Of a DNA stretch of 64,000 nt, positions 1 to 10,742 are shown one piece after another. The position numbers and the translations under genes were made by a program. Under the pieces are notes generated by a model that saw nothing but the letters and a program-made list of their open reading frames with translations, made no database searches and was not told the DNA's origin. Position 1 is the first letter of the stretch. Each line of letters starts with the position of its first letter. The stretch covers positions 1,984,001 to 2,048,000 of the forward strand of contig OX337230.1 of the NCBI GenBank assembly GCA_946965045.2, given 5' to 3'. The DNA comes from Epithemia pelagica (lineage: Eukaryota; Bacillariophyta; Bacillariophyceae; Surirellales; Surirellaceae).

Positions 1-939
1 CTTGCCCTTGTTTGTCTTGCTTTCGTGAACAAAGGATCCACTGGAAGTTCTCATTTCTCCCGCCAATTGACAAGCATGAACAATCCACCAAATCAATTCA
101 TGGACCGACAAGGCTTGCAACATTCCCGAAAGTTGAGGGGTTGGAGAGTTATTGTCGTTATTGTTGTTGCCGTCCGTTGGGGTCACGGCAATGGCATTCA
201 ATCGAGTAGCAATGTTGTTGACTCGATCTTGAATCCATTGGAATTCCATTGCACCGTATTGTTCCTTGAGTTTTGTTAAGGATTCCTCCACTTGTCCCAA
301 TTCAAGTTCGGTCTGTGCCGCCTCCTCTAATTTTTCCGCTCGTAACTGAGCAAAGTCAGTCACCGCCTTTTGCCGCAACTGAGATCCTTTGGTAAATTTG
401 GTTTGCAATTGTTGTCGCAATCGTCGTTCCTCGGCTAAAATGGTTTCACAATTGTCAGCACAGGTCCCCACCGTTTCATCGGCTCCCTCACAACAATCAC
501 AAACGCCATCGTGAAGCCGACTCATGGGAAGCTTTAGTTTGGGTTGCTGAGGACAAGTAAACACTACAGGACTGCACGAATATATACCGGAACGATGAAA
601 TGTTTCCCAAACATGAACCAGAGACGACTCTCTCGTCAGAAGAATTGAGCCACAACCACTCTCACAATCGGCATCGTAACACACGAACCTTTTGGGACCT
701 TGGCTTTGAAACCCATTCCAATTCAAACTTCCGGAACAGGCGGGTGTATTGGGTTCATCGGCACCTGTCAAGGGACAATCGCAATACCCATCATTGATGT
801 TCTCCACTGGAATGACTTTGGATCCAGAATGATGCCAGTAGCTGTCGGGACATTCCACTTGGCCATGAACCCTATCAACATTGGTGGCCAATGCAAGAAG
901 CACGACAACAATCTGCCACCCACCGACATCAACCTTCAT
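1..939 (-). CDS. PRKCSH: Glucosidase II beta subunit (PRKCSH-like), C-terminus cut by window edge
   Basis: The regulatory subunit of ER glucosidase II binds the catalytic alpha subunit and helps trim glucose from N-glycans. The minus-strand frame is open from the ATG at 939 to the left edge (313 codons), with no intron needed. Residues 1 to about 27 form a signal peptide ending near RVHG. Two cysteine-rich LDLa-type modules follow: INDGYCDC at about 47-55 with an acidic GADE, and RLHDGVCDCCEGADE at about 141-155. These are the hallmark of the family's N-terminal domain. From about 165 a charged coiled-coil begins, as in homologues; the mannose-6-phosphate-receptor-like lectin domain would lie beyond the edge. 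The stretch between the modules (about 73-130) is longer than I expect. It starts divergently from the mTERF gene. The family call is firm. Confidence 0.88.
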   Translation of the reverse strand, partial: MKVDVGGWQIVVVLLALATNVDRVHGQVECPDSYWHHSGSKVIPVENINDGYCDCPLTGADEPNTPACSGSLNWNGFQSQGPKRFVCYDADCESGCGSILLTRESSLVHVWETFHRSGIYSCSPVVFTCPQQPKLKLPMSRLHDGVCDCCEGADETVGTCADNCETILAEERRLRQQLQTKFTKGSQLRQKAVTDFAQLRAEKLEEAAQTELELGQVEESLTKLKEQYGAMEFQWIQDRVNNIATRLNAIAVTPTDGNNNNDNNSPTPQLSGMLQALSVHELIWWIVHACQLAGEMRTSSGSFVHESKTNKGK

Positions 940-1499
940 GGTCCTCCTAATGGCTTGACGGTAGTCTTCCTTTTGTGGGTCTATAAAGTTGTTGTGTGTC
1001 CTCGTGTTCCGGGTGCACCTTTTTTGGTCACGAGCAATGAGAAAGTCACACACAAAAAAGGAAGGCAACTCGCTTGGAGGGTTGGTGGTGTCCTCCACCA
1101 CGAGGCGACGAAGATCGACGAATCCGGGACAGGATTGGATCAATGATACAACGTCATGAAGTAAGGACAACGAACCATTTTCGTGCCGAACACCACGTCA
1201 CAAATCACGGAGCATACATCACTCGATTTCCTGTTTTGCCTTTCTGCTCCCTCTTCTCTCCAAAGCCAAAGAAGCCAGTTTGGATTGTTGACTGCCCTCT
1301 TGAATTTCAATCCGAGAGAAAAGACGCACTATAATTCTTCTCCTTCTCTCCCTTCAAATTGGCCACTGTCGTCGCACACAAAAATCTTGTCAAGTTGAAA
1401 ACGAGAGATATTTTCGTTCCTCGCACATCTACCTAGCTTGTCGATAGGCAATGTGTGGCAAAGCTGTATAGGACAACAAACCCACGACGACGATAGACT
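940..1499. other. Divergent intergenic region
   Basis: This 560-bp stretch separates the divergent starts of the glucosidase II beta and mTERF genes and must hold both promoters. The short open frames inside have poor composition. I see no RNA gene or repeat. Confidence 0.5.
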
Positions 1500-4006
1500 A
1501 TGATGTTGCTCTTCTTGCGGTGTCAATGGTGGATGGTCCCCCTCGTGCTGTTGCTGTTGTTCTCGGCACAAGTAAGGTCCTTGTTGCAATCTTCATCACC
1601 GACAATTAGGACGACCAAATCATGGAATACGGCAATACCCCAATGGAACGTTTCGCCACAAGAGGGAGCGACGCGGTTATTCATGACTGATTTTTCCAAA
1701 GAATGTGAGAGAGCCATTGTCTCGTTGTTCTATTGTTGTCGGATACCTCTCTCTGACCCATCTTGTCACTCTTTTTGTTTGGTCGTTTGTTTTGGCTGCA
1801 CAATCCTCTAGCTTTATCGACTACAGCCACATCGGAACCGACGGCTCCATCCAGTGGTAGTACAGTGGTAATATCAACCATTCCAATGGACAACAACAAC
1901 AAGAACAACAACAACAAGAATGGCAAGAGTGCGCAGCAACAGCTTCAACGACGAGCTCGGAGCAACAACAACAACAGACGACGACGGAAATATTCCCGAG
2001 ATCGACCACCGACTGTAGATTCAGCGCTGTTGCGATTTGTGGGACGACAAAAGGAAAGTTTGGGAGGAGCAAACGTCGATCCAGTGGCGGGGTTGGAGGA
2101 ACAAGACCAACCACCCACAACACTGTCCACGCAACAACAACAACAACAAGAGCAAAAGAACGTGGATCGTTCCAGTTATGCGACAACGAGTTTAGACACA
2201 ACAACACCTTCCGTGGGGACCGACGCGGCGGTGAATGGAGGTTTTGTCGAAGATAAGGACAAGACGGATGTTAGAAGCACCCCGAATGAGAAAACGGACG
2301 AGGAAATCAACAGCAGTGAACCAACCGTGACGTCTACTTGGTGGGGGCAATACAACACACATCGCGTCGAAACAGTCCTCCTCTCGAGAGATGAGACTCT
2401 GGATCGTGTGGCAGTCCATAAAGCGGGCGTTCGAGTGCAAGCCCAAGTCTTGGCCCGCACGGTACGACGGAGGATACGAACCTTTCTCAAAGAGCGCGAT
2501 CAAACATGGCAGGCATCGAGCGTCACCATTGGAGCGGTGGGAGACATGATGTCCCCCGGATCTATGGGAACCGGTCACAGCTTGGAAGACTCGGTGGACG
2601 TGATGATGGACCATGGTTTGACCGCCAAAGATGTCACAGATATCTTGCAGCATTCTCCTGGTATTGTGTTGATGCGACCGCGTGGCAGTGCCAACGAAGG
2701 CGAATGTTTGGACGATACCTTACGTCGGGTCTTTTCCTTGCTATGTGAAACACTCTCACTCCGAACATATGATGCCCGCAAAATTATACGTGCGTCTCCT
2801 AGTTTGCTCACCATGCGTGGATCCAAGTCGGCCGAATCAGTCGTTGATCTTTTATCGCAACTGGGAATCTCGCACAATGCCGTTGCGCGAGACAAGGCAT
2901 CGCTTACTGACTTTTTGATGCGTTCGCCGGCTTCCATCTTTCGATTGGTGGCGTTCTTGTCTGGCGATGCAATTCGGATGCCCGTTTCCAAAATTGGACC
3001 ACTGCTCCGACGCAGACTCTCACGGGAGCTGTTAGATGCCGTGGCACCAGTACCACAACAACTCAGCGGAACCAACGAGGTCACTTCAACTCTGAGCAGC
3101 AACTCAACCGATGATTCCGCCTCATACGTGGTAGAGGATCATGAATTGGACCCATGGATTGCATCGGCTCTATGGGGAAGGCAAAGTCAAATTCGTCGCG
3201 ATCGTATCGATGACATTTATCGGAGAATGACGAAAACGGCTCTGACGTTACGAAATGAGGTTGGTACGGCGGATCTCAGCAAGGTTGTTGCAGCCTACCC
3301 ATCTGTTCTGCTTCTGGACGCACAAAACCAAATTTTACCAAATGCTGCATATATCATGGATAGTCTGGGCATTTGCAAGGGAGACCTATCACGTGTATTG
3401 CAGCTTTACCCGGCCTTGCTTGGATTACCAATTGAGCGAATGGAAGCGATGGCGACGGCGTTGCAATCCCTGGGTATTTCGTCCTCGGAACTTACCTCCA
3501 TATTTCGATCCTTTCCCGCCTTGCTTACGTTGGATGTCAAGGAGAATGTGATTCCAGTTGTACGATTCTTGCGTGCAATTGGAGTCATTGATGTTGGTCG
3601 GTTCCTTACAAGAATACCGCCAATCCTGGGATACTCAGTAGAAACGGAACTCATACCAAAATGGAGACTCTTGCAGTCGTTTTCATCGGATCCTCGATTC
3701 GAAGTTACTAAATTCCCGGCATACTTCTCATATCCCATGGAGCGTGTCATCAAGGCCCGGTACGAATACATAAGAGACGTCAAAAAGTTCCCAACACAGC
3801 TGATTAGTGTGGAAAAGGTCGTCTCGTATGGTGACCACGACTTTGCTGTGCATATTTTGAAGGAAGAGGATGAAGGGCAGGCATTTGAGCGATTTCAGGA
3901 ACAGCGCCGGCAAGAACGGCATCCGAAAAAGAAAGCAAAAAGAAGGAATACGAAGAACCCCAAACCCAAGACGCAGCAGGTAAATCAAGGTCCAGCGCAA
4001 TCATGA
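1500..4006 (+). CDS. mTERF-family organellar transcription/translation factor
   Basis: Two exons, 1500-1704 and 1812-4006, joined across a 107-bp GT-AG intron in phase 1; 799 aa. mTERF proteins bind organellar nucleic acids through tandem about 30-residue helical repeats and act in mitochondrial or plastid gene expression. Repeats are visible in the C-terminal half, in segments of the type 'LGI...L..IL...P..L' (for example around LGICKGDLSRVLQLYPALL and LGISSSELTSIFRSFPALL), ending with the typical F.YP/FSYP motif. The first exon supplies a hydrophobic N-terminus (VPLVLLLLFSAQVRS) consistent with a signal peptide, so plastid targeting is likely but not shown. Residues about 85-220 are low-complexity Asn/Gln/Arg-rich, from CAA/AAC runs at about 1887-2160. 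A start at 1763 would lie inside the intron and lose the presequence. Confidence 0.82.
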
Positions 4007-4527
4007 ACAGTTTTCGGAGACAAAGCATGCCTAGATCCATCAAGTTGGAATGTACGTCTTTGCTTTCACGTATGGGAGCTTGACGATGCCCGCTACCAGC
4101 CCAACTCTCTTGAGTTCTCCTTAATGGAACATTTCAGACCGTGCGGTTGTTGCTTTCGGGACAAGGGTAAGTACATTTAGCTATCCATGTACGTGCCTCT
4201 GTTAAAAGTAGAGCATAGATTTGCTACTTCCTACCATATGTACAACAGTGGATTGTTATTATTAGTATACTGCGTGGGTGAACAAATCCGTGAAGATCTA
4301 TCGAGGAGAGTTGGACTCCATGGTGGATTGATGACAAGCTCAAGGACGTAGCCAGTAGCCAGCCTAGCCCAGATCGACGATGCGTGACCCACGCGGGACA
4401 CGAGAAAAGTGACGTGGGATTCTTTCTGATGTCTCTCGCGGATAGTACAGAGGGCCACGTACGACGCTGATTCTCCGGCCGTACGAAAAAAAACAGCGCT
4501 CTGGTCAGATCATATACCTTTTTCACC
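4007..4527. other. Intergenic region upstream of a putative abundant plastid gene
   Basis: No convincing coding frame is seen in 520 bp. It contains the 3' end of the mTERF gene and the promoter of the next gene. The minus-strand frames here have unlikely composition. Confidence 0.5.
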
Positions 4528-5354
4528 ATGAAGTTCGCCTCGTTGATTGTCGCATTTGTAGCCGCTAGTACGGTTTCGGCCTACTCGATCCCTAGCAGAT
4601 CGTCTCTCCGCCAACTGGGGCAAAAGTCGGTGAAGGCAACTCCTTCTCACCAACGACCTGCCTCCATTAGCTCCTCTCTTAAGATGGAAGGTAAGGCCAC
4701 TCACACTCCTGTGTAATGACAAATGTGCCAGACCTGTGCTTATGAGTTGCTTCAGATTTTGGTTTGTTCAGAGGTACGAAATTCAGTTTTGACGAAGAAT
4801 GGGAAGGTGAGGTCGTTATCTCCGAGGCCGCTTTGGAGAAGCGTTTGAACAAGGATGGCCTCCGTTACAAGATGAACCGCACGGAAAAGGAGGCTGCCGA
4901 GGTTGGTCCAATGTACGACTTGCCTGGATTTACGGTCAATCTGCCTTTGATCGGTGAAACTTACCTTGGCCCACCAAAGGTTGCCGACATCTGGGAAGCA
5001 CTTGGCTTCACTGCCACTTCGAACAACGAAGCCCGTCAGGCAGAAAAGATGAAGGCCATTGAAAAGGCTCGTCAATCCACCAAGGGAGTATTGAACGGCC
5101 CTGGAAAGGAAATCCGTGCTGAATGGTTGGAAAAGTACGGATACCCCCGTCTTGTAGGAAGTGGTGGTATTTTCTATGCCGACCAACTGTCTACTGATAA
5201 GGAACCTATGGGCGGCTTCAACATGGGCAAGTCTGGAACCATCTGGCCTGTCCCATCCGTCGTTGAATCTGGAACCTATGGAGGAGCTAAGGGATGGGGA
5301 ATGAAGAAGAAGGGCACCGCAGTCGACGGTTTGCCAGCTGCCAAGAAGCCGTAA
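4528..5354 (+). CDS. Plastid-targeted protein of unknown function, probably abundant
   Basis: Two exons, 4528-4690 and 4756-5354, with a 65-bp intron in phase 1; 253 aa. The N-terminus is a clear signal peptide (MKFASLIVAFVAASTVSA followed by Tyr), then a Ser/Arg/Lys-rich stretch to about residue 52, matching the signal plus transit layout of diatom plastid proteins. The mature part begins near FGLFRGTKF, is soluble-looking, and has Gly/Pro-rich blocks (LPGFTVNLPLIGETYLGPP and a Gly/Lys-rich tail from about residue 210). Codon use is biased toward AAG, GGT/GGA and C-ending codons, unlike its neighbours, which suggests high expression. I do not recognise a named family. A photosystem- or antenna-associated subunit is one possibility, but only an inference. 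Confidence 0.8.
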
Positions 5355-5890
5355 ATCTTTCCCTATCAACATATAGAGCTATCCGTATGTGTCCTGTTAT
5401 TATGGTTGCAGCACCATCCTTAGACGTAGTCAAAATCATTTGTAGTTCCGAAACATGGAGGAGGTTTCAACTATCGAAGTGATACATTGTAGACATGTAA
5501 ATTATGGTCTTCTTACTGGCTTTGGACTCTTCTCAAGAAATCCCATGAGGATGAAGTACGAGTAGGTAGACTACCTAGGTAGTAGAGGTAGCGTTTCGAA
5601 TCTTGTTTCCGATTCGGGAACGGGACTCAACTACGGCTACTTGTGCTCGGTTGAAGCAGGATCTGCTTCTTCGAACACACGTCAGTCACAACCACCTGCT
5701 TTGGAGGACATCGTTTGGCTACGTCGCCACTATGACTTTCGGCAGTCCCGAAATCTGGGGAGTTTGCTTGTGTTCGTTGGTGTCAAAATTTTGATGCCCG
5801 GGGTCTTCCAAGAAGATACCCGGACGAGAAGTCTGATCCAACAGTATGGGATACATTTCCCTAATCGAAGGGCGCCATCGTCGGACGAAA
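5355..5890. other. Intergenic region with nested inverted repeats
   Basis: No gene is supported in these 536 bp; the open frames have poor composition and no family resemblance. The only structure seen is the palindromic cluster at 5563-5583, listed separately. The region carries the promoter of MGDG synthase copy 1. Confidence 0.5.
5563..5583. repeat. Overlapping palindromes (TAGGTAG/CTACCTA)
   Basis: TAGGTAG-A-CTACCTA (5563-5577) overlaps the perfect 14-bp palindrome ACTACCTAGGTAGT (5570-5583), about 310 bp before the MGDG synthase ATG. Each can form a hairpin or be a dimeric protein site. Function is unknown. Confidence 0.7.
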
Positions 5891-7523
5891 ATGGTTTTCT
5901 CCATGCTTTCCGCTGCGTGGGTAGGGGCACTTCTTTTCTCAAGGGGAACATTCTCCTTCACAGCCTCGGCTGCCAAGTCGCCTGTAAATGCCGTTTTTGG
6001 CAGCGCAGCAATGGCAACGAGGGCACAAGTTCCGCTTGAGACAGATTCGTCGGGAGATACCTCCCTTGACAATCGAACAATATTCAATGCGGGAGAGGTT
6101 ATTTTGGATCCGGCTACCCATCGAAAGCCCATGAAAGTTCTGTTCTTGTCAGCGGATACTGGAGGTGGTCACCGTGCTTCGGCAGAATCTTTGGGCAAGC
6201 AGTTTCTTCTTCATTACCCTGGAAGCAGCTACGAACTTCTCGACATCTGGACCGACAAACGAATTGCTTGGCCCTACCGCCAGATAGTTAGTGCCTACCA
6301 GCACCTCTCGGCCCATCCGCGACAATGGAAGTTTCTATTTCATCTCTCAAACAGTATGCCTTACAGTTTTTTCATGACAAGACACGCGTGCCTTTTGTCG
6401 GAGAAGTTGATTCGGAAAAAGATTGAAGATCATGACCCTGATGTTATTGTATCCGTGCATCCTGCTATGCAGTTGATTCCCCATATCTCCTCGCGCAAAC
6501 TCTCAAAGCAGAAAGGGAAGCACATTCCGTTCTTTACAGTTGTCACCGATCTTGCGTCTGGTCATGCGACATGGTTCATCAGGGACATGGAAAAAATGTA
6601 CCTTGCCTCGGACAGTCTCTTCCGTAAAGCGAGACGTAGAGGAAGGACACCAAAAGACAAGATTGTGATGTCTGGTCTTCCAATTCGTCATGATTTTGCA
6701 GTCGAAGCTACTGCATTGGGAGACAGAAACAGTGCGGAAGGAATCATTTATCAAATGTCGAAAAAGACAGAACTTGGAATTGATCCCAACAAGCCCATGA
6801 TTCTGATGATGGGAGGAGGTGAAGGTGCGCTACCACATTGGACAATCTCACGGTTTGCGTTCCTCGACTAACATATTTCGCCTTTCTGCAGGTGTCGGTT
6901 CGTTGGCAAAGATTTCGGAAGAGTTGTACACCTCTCTGACCAAAAACGGTATCGATGCGACCATCTGTGTTGTTTGTGGGCGTAACGAAAAATTGAAGAC
7001 CGAATTGGCGGAAAAGGACTGGGACGCAGTTGTCAAAGGAGAGCACAAAAAGAAAAGAAGAGGATTGTTCCGTCGTTTCCGTCGCAGAGCCCGGGCAGTG
7101 GACAATGAAAGAGAAAACGATGATTCGACTGTGAAAGCAGGTAATGTCGACGTCGTGGGGCTTGGTTTTGTTACTCGAATGGCTGAGTACATGGTAGCAT
7201 CAGACGTCTTGGTGACTAAAGCTGGTCCAGGAACCATTGCAGAAGCAGCATCGGTGGGGCTCCCGGTGATGCTTACCAGTTTCATCCCTGGCCAAGAAGC
7301 GGGAAATGTAGATTATGTGCTGGAGAATGGATTTGGAGACTTTTCGAAGAATCCTGTTGAAATCGGAGAAGAGGTATCAAGTTGGTTGATGGATAGTGAT
7401 CGCATGAAGCAAATGAGTGCCAATGCACGAACAGTGGGTTATCCAAATGCTGCTGCAGAAATCGTCCTCGATATCGGGTCACAAACGCAGACCTGGATGG
7501 CATTGAACGAACAGTCCTCCTAA
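5891..7523 (+). CDS. MGD: Monogalactosyldiacylglycerol (MGDG) synthase, copy 1, with presequence
   Basis: Transfers galactose from UDP-galactose to diacylglycerol to make MGDG, the main thylakoid lipid (GT28 family). Exons 5891-6824 and 6892-7523 are separated by a 67-bp intron in phase 1, with a CTAAC branch-point-like site at 6868-6872; 521 aa. Visible family motifs in order: SADTGGGHRASAESLGKQ (acceptor-binding loop), HPAMQ, PFFTVVTDLA, VMSGLPIRHDF, MMGGGEG at the splice junction, ICVVCGRNEKL, GFVTRMAEYM, KAGPGTIAEA and PGQEAGNVD (nucleotide-sugar site). An unusually basic insert (KKKRRGLFRRFRRRAR) lies before the last third. The first about 25 residues after Met 5891 are hydrophobic (MLSAAWVGALLFSRGTFSF), compatible with a signal/plastid leader. 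An in-frame ATG at 5846 would add 15 charged residues before this leader and is less likely. Confidence 0.93.
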
Positions 7524-7684
7524 ATGCGTATCACTTGAACATGTGTTATTGACTTCGGCGTGATAAAATGTTATCTTTATATATTTGCCTAAAAGAAGGA
7601 CCTCCCTAAGTTGTTACTATGTAAATGGATTAGACTCTCTCATAAAAGAGCAAGTTTGATAATCGTCGCTTATCTACCCAGAGG

Positions 7685-7734
7685 CTCTCTACTAGAGAGA
7701 GAGATCCTCTAGCTACCCTCTCTACTAGAGAGAG
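7685..7734. repeat. Two copies of a 17-bp palindromic element
   Basis: CTCTCTACTAGAGAGAG occurs at 7685-7701 and again at 7718-7734, start-to-start spacing 33 bp. Each copy is a near-perfect palindrome around a central C. A related CTCTAG/CTAGAG context follows to 7760. It sits between the end of MGDG synthase and the carrier start at 7819, so it may be regulatory for either. Confidence 0.75.
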
Positions 7735-7818
7735 ACTGCCTCTAGGTAGAGTAGCTACCCAGGCACAACGCTGCGTCCCTGCCCTCGCCACTCATCTCCC
7801 AATGCAAAGAGGAAGACC

Positions 7819-9057
7819 ATGGGATCAAGCGGCTTGTTACCCCAGACAAGAAAATGGTGGTCCGGAAAGCTGATGCTCCGTGGTCTGGTAGTGATACTTC
7901 TTTTTGTAGATGTTCGCCGAACGAAAGCAACAGGACGTCTGGATTTGACGCCATCCGAGATTTCAAGAAGAATCGGCATCTTCGCTCGAGGGTCAACAGA
8001 CGTTAGACAAAAGATTTCACAAGGACAAAGAAGAGAGAACCGTGGGGAATGCTTGGGACCCAATGATGATATATCTCAATTACTTTGCTCTAGCACTAAA
8101 TTTGTGGGTGGGGCACAACCCAATTCACCATCAAGACTTTTCCCGAACAGAACGTCAACTTCTGCTTTGCTAGATGGGTTACGATCGGCCGCAGCGTCAG
8201 GGATGGCCGCAGCATGTTCGAAAGCATTGTTACAACCTCTGGATGCTATTAAAACACTCCAACAATTCCAGAAAACAGTAAAGGTTGAACAACGTGCGCT
8301 TTCAACTTTGGAAGCAGCTCAAGTACTAATTAAGCGTCCCGGTGGTATTGCCAACTTTTATGCTGGGTTGGGCGTGTCGGTGATTGGATCTATGCCAGGT
8401 GTGGCCTTGTACTTTGGTCTGTATCAATTTTTCAAGCAAAAATTGACCCAAACTAGATGGGGCGCCGATCACAAGACAGTCTCTATTGCCTTGTCAGCAG
8501 CATTTGGAAACACCATTGCTTCTGCCACCAGAACACCGTACGAAGTTCTGAAACAAAAGCTTCAAATGGGAACTTATTCCTCATTTGGCGTTGCGGCAAG
8601 AGCAGTTCTTGCTAATCCGATGGAGTCGTTGTTTCCAAAGGGAGGAGTGCTAATACAGATTGTTCGCGACGTCCCATATGCGGTTGTCACTCTTTTAGTA
8701 TACGAATCCCTACAAGAAGCCCTTCGGTCACGGAATCTTTCGGACGAAAGAAAGAAGCAATGGGATTTCGTCATTGGCGGAATAGCGGGTGGAGTGGGTA
8801 GTTGGGTCACCAATCCCATGGATGTGCTCAAAACGAGGTTACAAACTGACTCGGCCAATGTTTATGGTGGGTCTCTGTTCAAATGCGCTGGAATGGTGTG
8901 GGAGGAAGGCGGTGTACAGGCCTACCTTCGAGGCTCTGTCCCACGTCTTTTGCACAAAGTACCGGCGAATTGCTTTTTCTTCTTATTCTACGAAATGTTT
9001 CGACGAGTGTTGCACGCCCCTGTTCAACGGAAAAAAGATTCTAAAGAGCAGCGATAG
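7819..9057 (+). CDS. Mitochondrial carrier family protein, SAM-carrier-like
   Basis: Single exon, 412 aa. Three repeats of the carrier signature are visible: PLDAIKTLQQ (about residue 140), TPYEVLKQKLQ (about 239) and NPMDVLKTRLQT (about 333), each opening a roughly 95-residue two-helix repeat with Gly-rich helices between. The order and the second signature (PxEVxKQ) resemble S-adenosylmethionine carriers of mitochondria and plastids; this substrate assignment is an inference. The first about 115 residues precede the carrier fold and include a hydrophobic stretch (LRGLVVILLFVDV) that could be a plastid or mitochondrial leader. The start at 7819 is the first in-frame ATG and is preceded by the palindromic repeats at 7685-7734. 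Confidence 0.88.
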   Translation: MGSSGLLPQTRKWWSGKLMLRGLVVILLFVDVRRTKATGRLDLTPSEISRRIGIFARGSTDVRQKISQGQRRENRGECLGPNDDISQLLCSSTKFVGGAQPNSPSRLFPNRTSTSALLDGLRSAAASGMAAACSKALLQPLDAIKTLQQFQKTVKVEQRALSTLEAAQVLIKRPGGIANFYAGLGVSVIGSMPGVALYFGLYQFFKQKLTQTRWGADHKTVSIALSAAFGNTIASATRTPYEVLKQKLQMGTYSSFGVAARAVLANPMESLFPKGGVLIQIVRDVPYAVVTLLVYESLQEALRSRNLSDERKKQWDFVIGGIAGGVGSWVTNPMDVLKTRLQTDSANVYGGSLFKCAGMVWEEGGVQAYLRGSVPRLLHKVPANCFFFLFYEMFRRVLHAPVQRKKDSKEQR

Positions 9058-9524
9058 GGATCGGAACCTAGGTTTCCATTTTCACCACACAAGTTTTCGT
9101 CTCATAGCAGTAGTTGGTGTGCTTCTTTCTTGCATCAGATGTAAGGAATCATGATGCTACGCCTACTCCTACAAGACTGTAAGACCTTCGGACTTCGGAC
9201 TCGGACATAGTAAAGGTAGATATCGCGGCCTCCGTCTGTCTGTCGGCACGCCGCACGTTTGACCACCATCCCAAATCCCAACCAAAAGCCGAACACAAAA
9301 ACTGCGACAACGAAGAAGAACCACAAAATCAATCTCCCTGACAGAACATTAGACGCTTGAGGAGACCATCGCTAACCTTGAGAGGCACTGTCCTTTTAAT
9401 GCTACCTCTGACAGTTAACCCCGGAACCGTCGGACTCTGTTTGAAACAAAAGTGCTGTCAAAGGTTTGAGACGCAAAACACATCATCTTGAGTTGCCAGT
9501 AGTACCGCAACGAATTGTGCATTG
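9058..9524. other. Intergenic region
   Basis: 467 bp between the carrier and the ribonucleotide reductase gene. No coding frame, RNA gene or repeat is supported. Confidence 0.5.
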
Positions 9525-10742
9525 ATGGCCAATCTTTTGCTCGGTCGCGCTTGGTGGATACTTTTTTGGCTGTCTCAACAGCATCATCATGTGTCCGCCG
9601 TATTTCCTGCAATGCACTGGGACAATCAAAGAATACATGCGTCAAAAGCACTAGAGGCCTTGGCTTACCGAGGTGGCGGAGAATCTACTGGAGATGTTGT
9701 CCAATCCGCCAGAATTCTACCAACGGCCTCGAAATCCAGAGATGACATGGAAGCAGTCTGTCGACGAGACGACAGTGGATCGAGATTCTCTCTTTTTCCA
9801 ATCGAATACAGTGATCTGTGGTCTTTGTACAAACAGCATGTTGCCTCATTTTGGACTGCCGATGAGATTGATTTGTCGGCCGATTTGACGGATTGGCACG
9901 AAAAATTGACCGACTCGGAGCGTCATTTTATATCCATGGTACTGGCCTTTTTTGCTGGCGCCGACGGGATTGTGATGGAAAACCTGGCCGAACGTTTCTG
10001 CCGCGAAATAACTGTTCCCGAAGCACGCTGCTTTTACAGTTTTCAAATGGCGATGGAAAGTATTCATCAAGAAACATATTGTTTGCTCATTGATACGTTC
10101 ATCTCGGATTCAAAAGATCGAGAGGTTTTATTTTCGGCTCACCAACACATTCCAAGCGTGAAACGGAAGGCGCAATGGGCCCAAAGGTACATTGGGTCTG
10201 CGGCTTCTATTGGAGAGCGGATAGTCGCATTTGCAGCTGTGGAAGGCATATTCTTCTCGGGATCCTTTTGTGCCATCTTTTGGCTCAAGAAGCGGGGACT
10301 CATGCCGGGTCTCACATTTTCGAATGAACTGATAAGTCGAGATGAAGGGCTCCATTGTTCCTTTGCGTGTCAGTTATACTCTAAACTACAAAGAAAGCCC
10401 AGTGAACGAGAAATACACGATCTAATCCGTGAAGCTGTCGATGTGGAAAAGAGCTTTGTATGTGATGCCTTACCTGTTAGTTTGATTGGAATGAATGCGC
10501 AGCTCATGTCACAATACATTGAATTTGTGGCCGACCGACTGTTGCGTGACTTGGGATGTCGCCCTCTGTTTGGGACCAAGAACCCCTTCGACTGGATGGA
10601 TATGATCAGTTTAGAAGGGAAAACAAACTTTTTTGAGAAACGAGTGGGCGAGTATCAGAAAAGTGGCGTCATGGCGTCTCTCCAACAATCGGAGCAGGCC
10701 AAGAGAGACAAGGCATTCCTAGCAGATTCGATTGACTTCTAA
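9525..10742 (+). CDS. RNR2: Ribonucleotide reductase class I small subunit (R2) with N-terminal leader
   Basis: The R2 subunit holds the di-iron/tyrosyl-radical cofactor that the large subunit uses to reduce ribonucleotides. Single exon, 405 aa. Expected metal ligands are all present: Asp116 (EIDLS), Glu178 and His181 (MESIHQETY), Glu240 (AVEGIFF), Glu274 and His277 (SRDEGLH). The radical tyrosine is Tyr185. The C-terminal tail ends in aspartate-phenylalanine (ADSIDF), as needed to dock on the large subunit. Unusual: about 80 residues precede the enzyme core, beginning with a hydrophobic leader ([16 protein letters not shown]) ending at VSA-VFP, which resembles a signal peptide followed by a plastid-type transit region. 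A plastid isoform is an inference; cytosolic R2 normally has only a short polar extension. Confidence 0.93.
   Translation: MANLLLGRAWWILFWLSQQHHHVSAVFPAMHWDNQRIHASKALEALAYRGGGESTGDVVQSARILPTASKSRDDMEAVCRRDDSGSRFSLFPIEYSDLWSLYKQHVASFWTADEIDLSADLTDWHEKLTDSERHFISMVLAFFAGADGIVMENLAERFCREITVPEARCFYSFQMAMESIHQETYCLLIDTFISDSKDREVLFSAHQHIPSVKRKAQWAQRYIGSAASIGERIVAFAAVEGIFFSGSFCAIFWLKKRGLMPGLTFSNELISRDEGLHCSFACQLYSKLQRKPSEREIHDLIREAVDVEKSFVCDALPVSLIGMNAQLMSQYIEFVADRLLRDLGCRPLFGTKNPFDWMDMISLEGKTNFFEKRVGEYQKSGVMASLQQSEQAKRDKAFLADSIDF

Noticed and set aside
1763-1811. ATG at 1763 as start of the mTERF protein
   Set aside because: It lies within the intron inferred from the upstream exon, which supplies a signal-like N-terminus and joins in phase.
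1880-2210. Minus-strand Cys-rich ORF opposite the mTERF N-terminus
   Set aside because: Its polycysteine/valine content is the reverse complement of CAA/AAC repeats, not a real protein.
5603-6132. Several ORFs on both strands upstream of MGDG synthase copy 1
   Set aside because: Each is out of frame with the gene and has Cys/Arg/Trp-rich chance composition.
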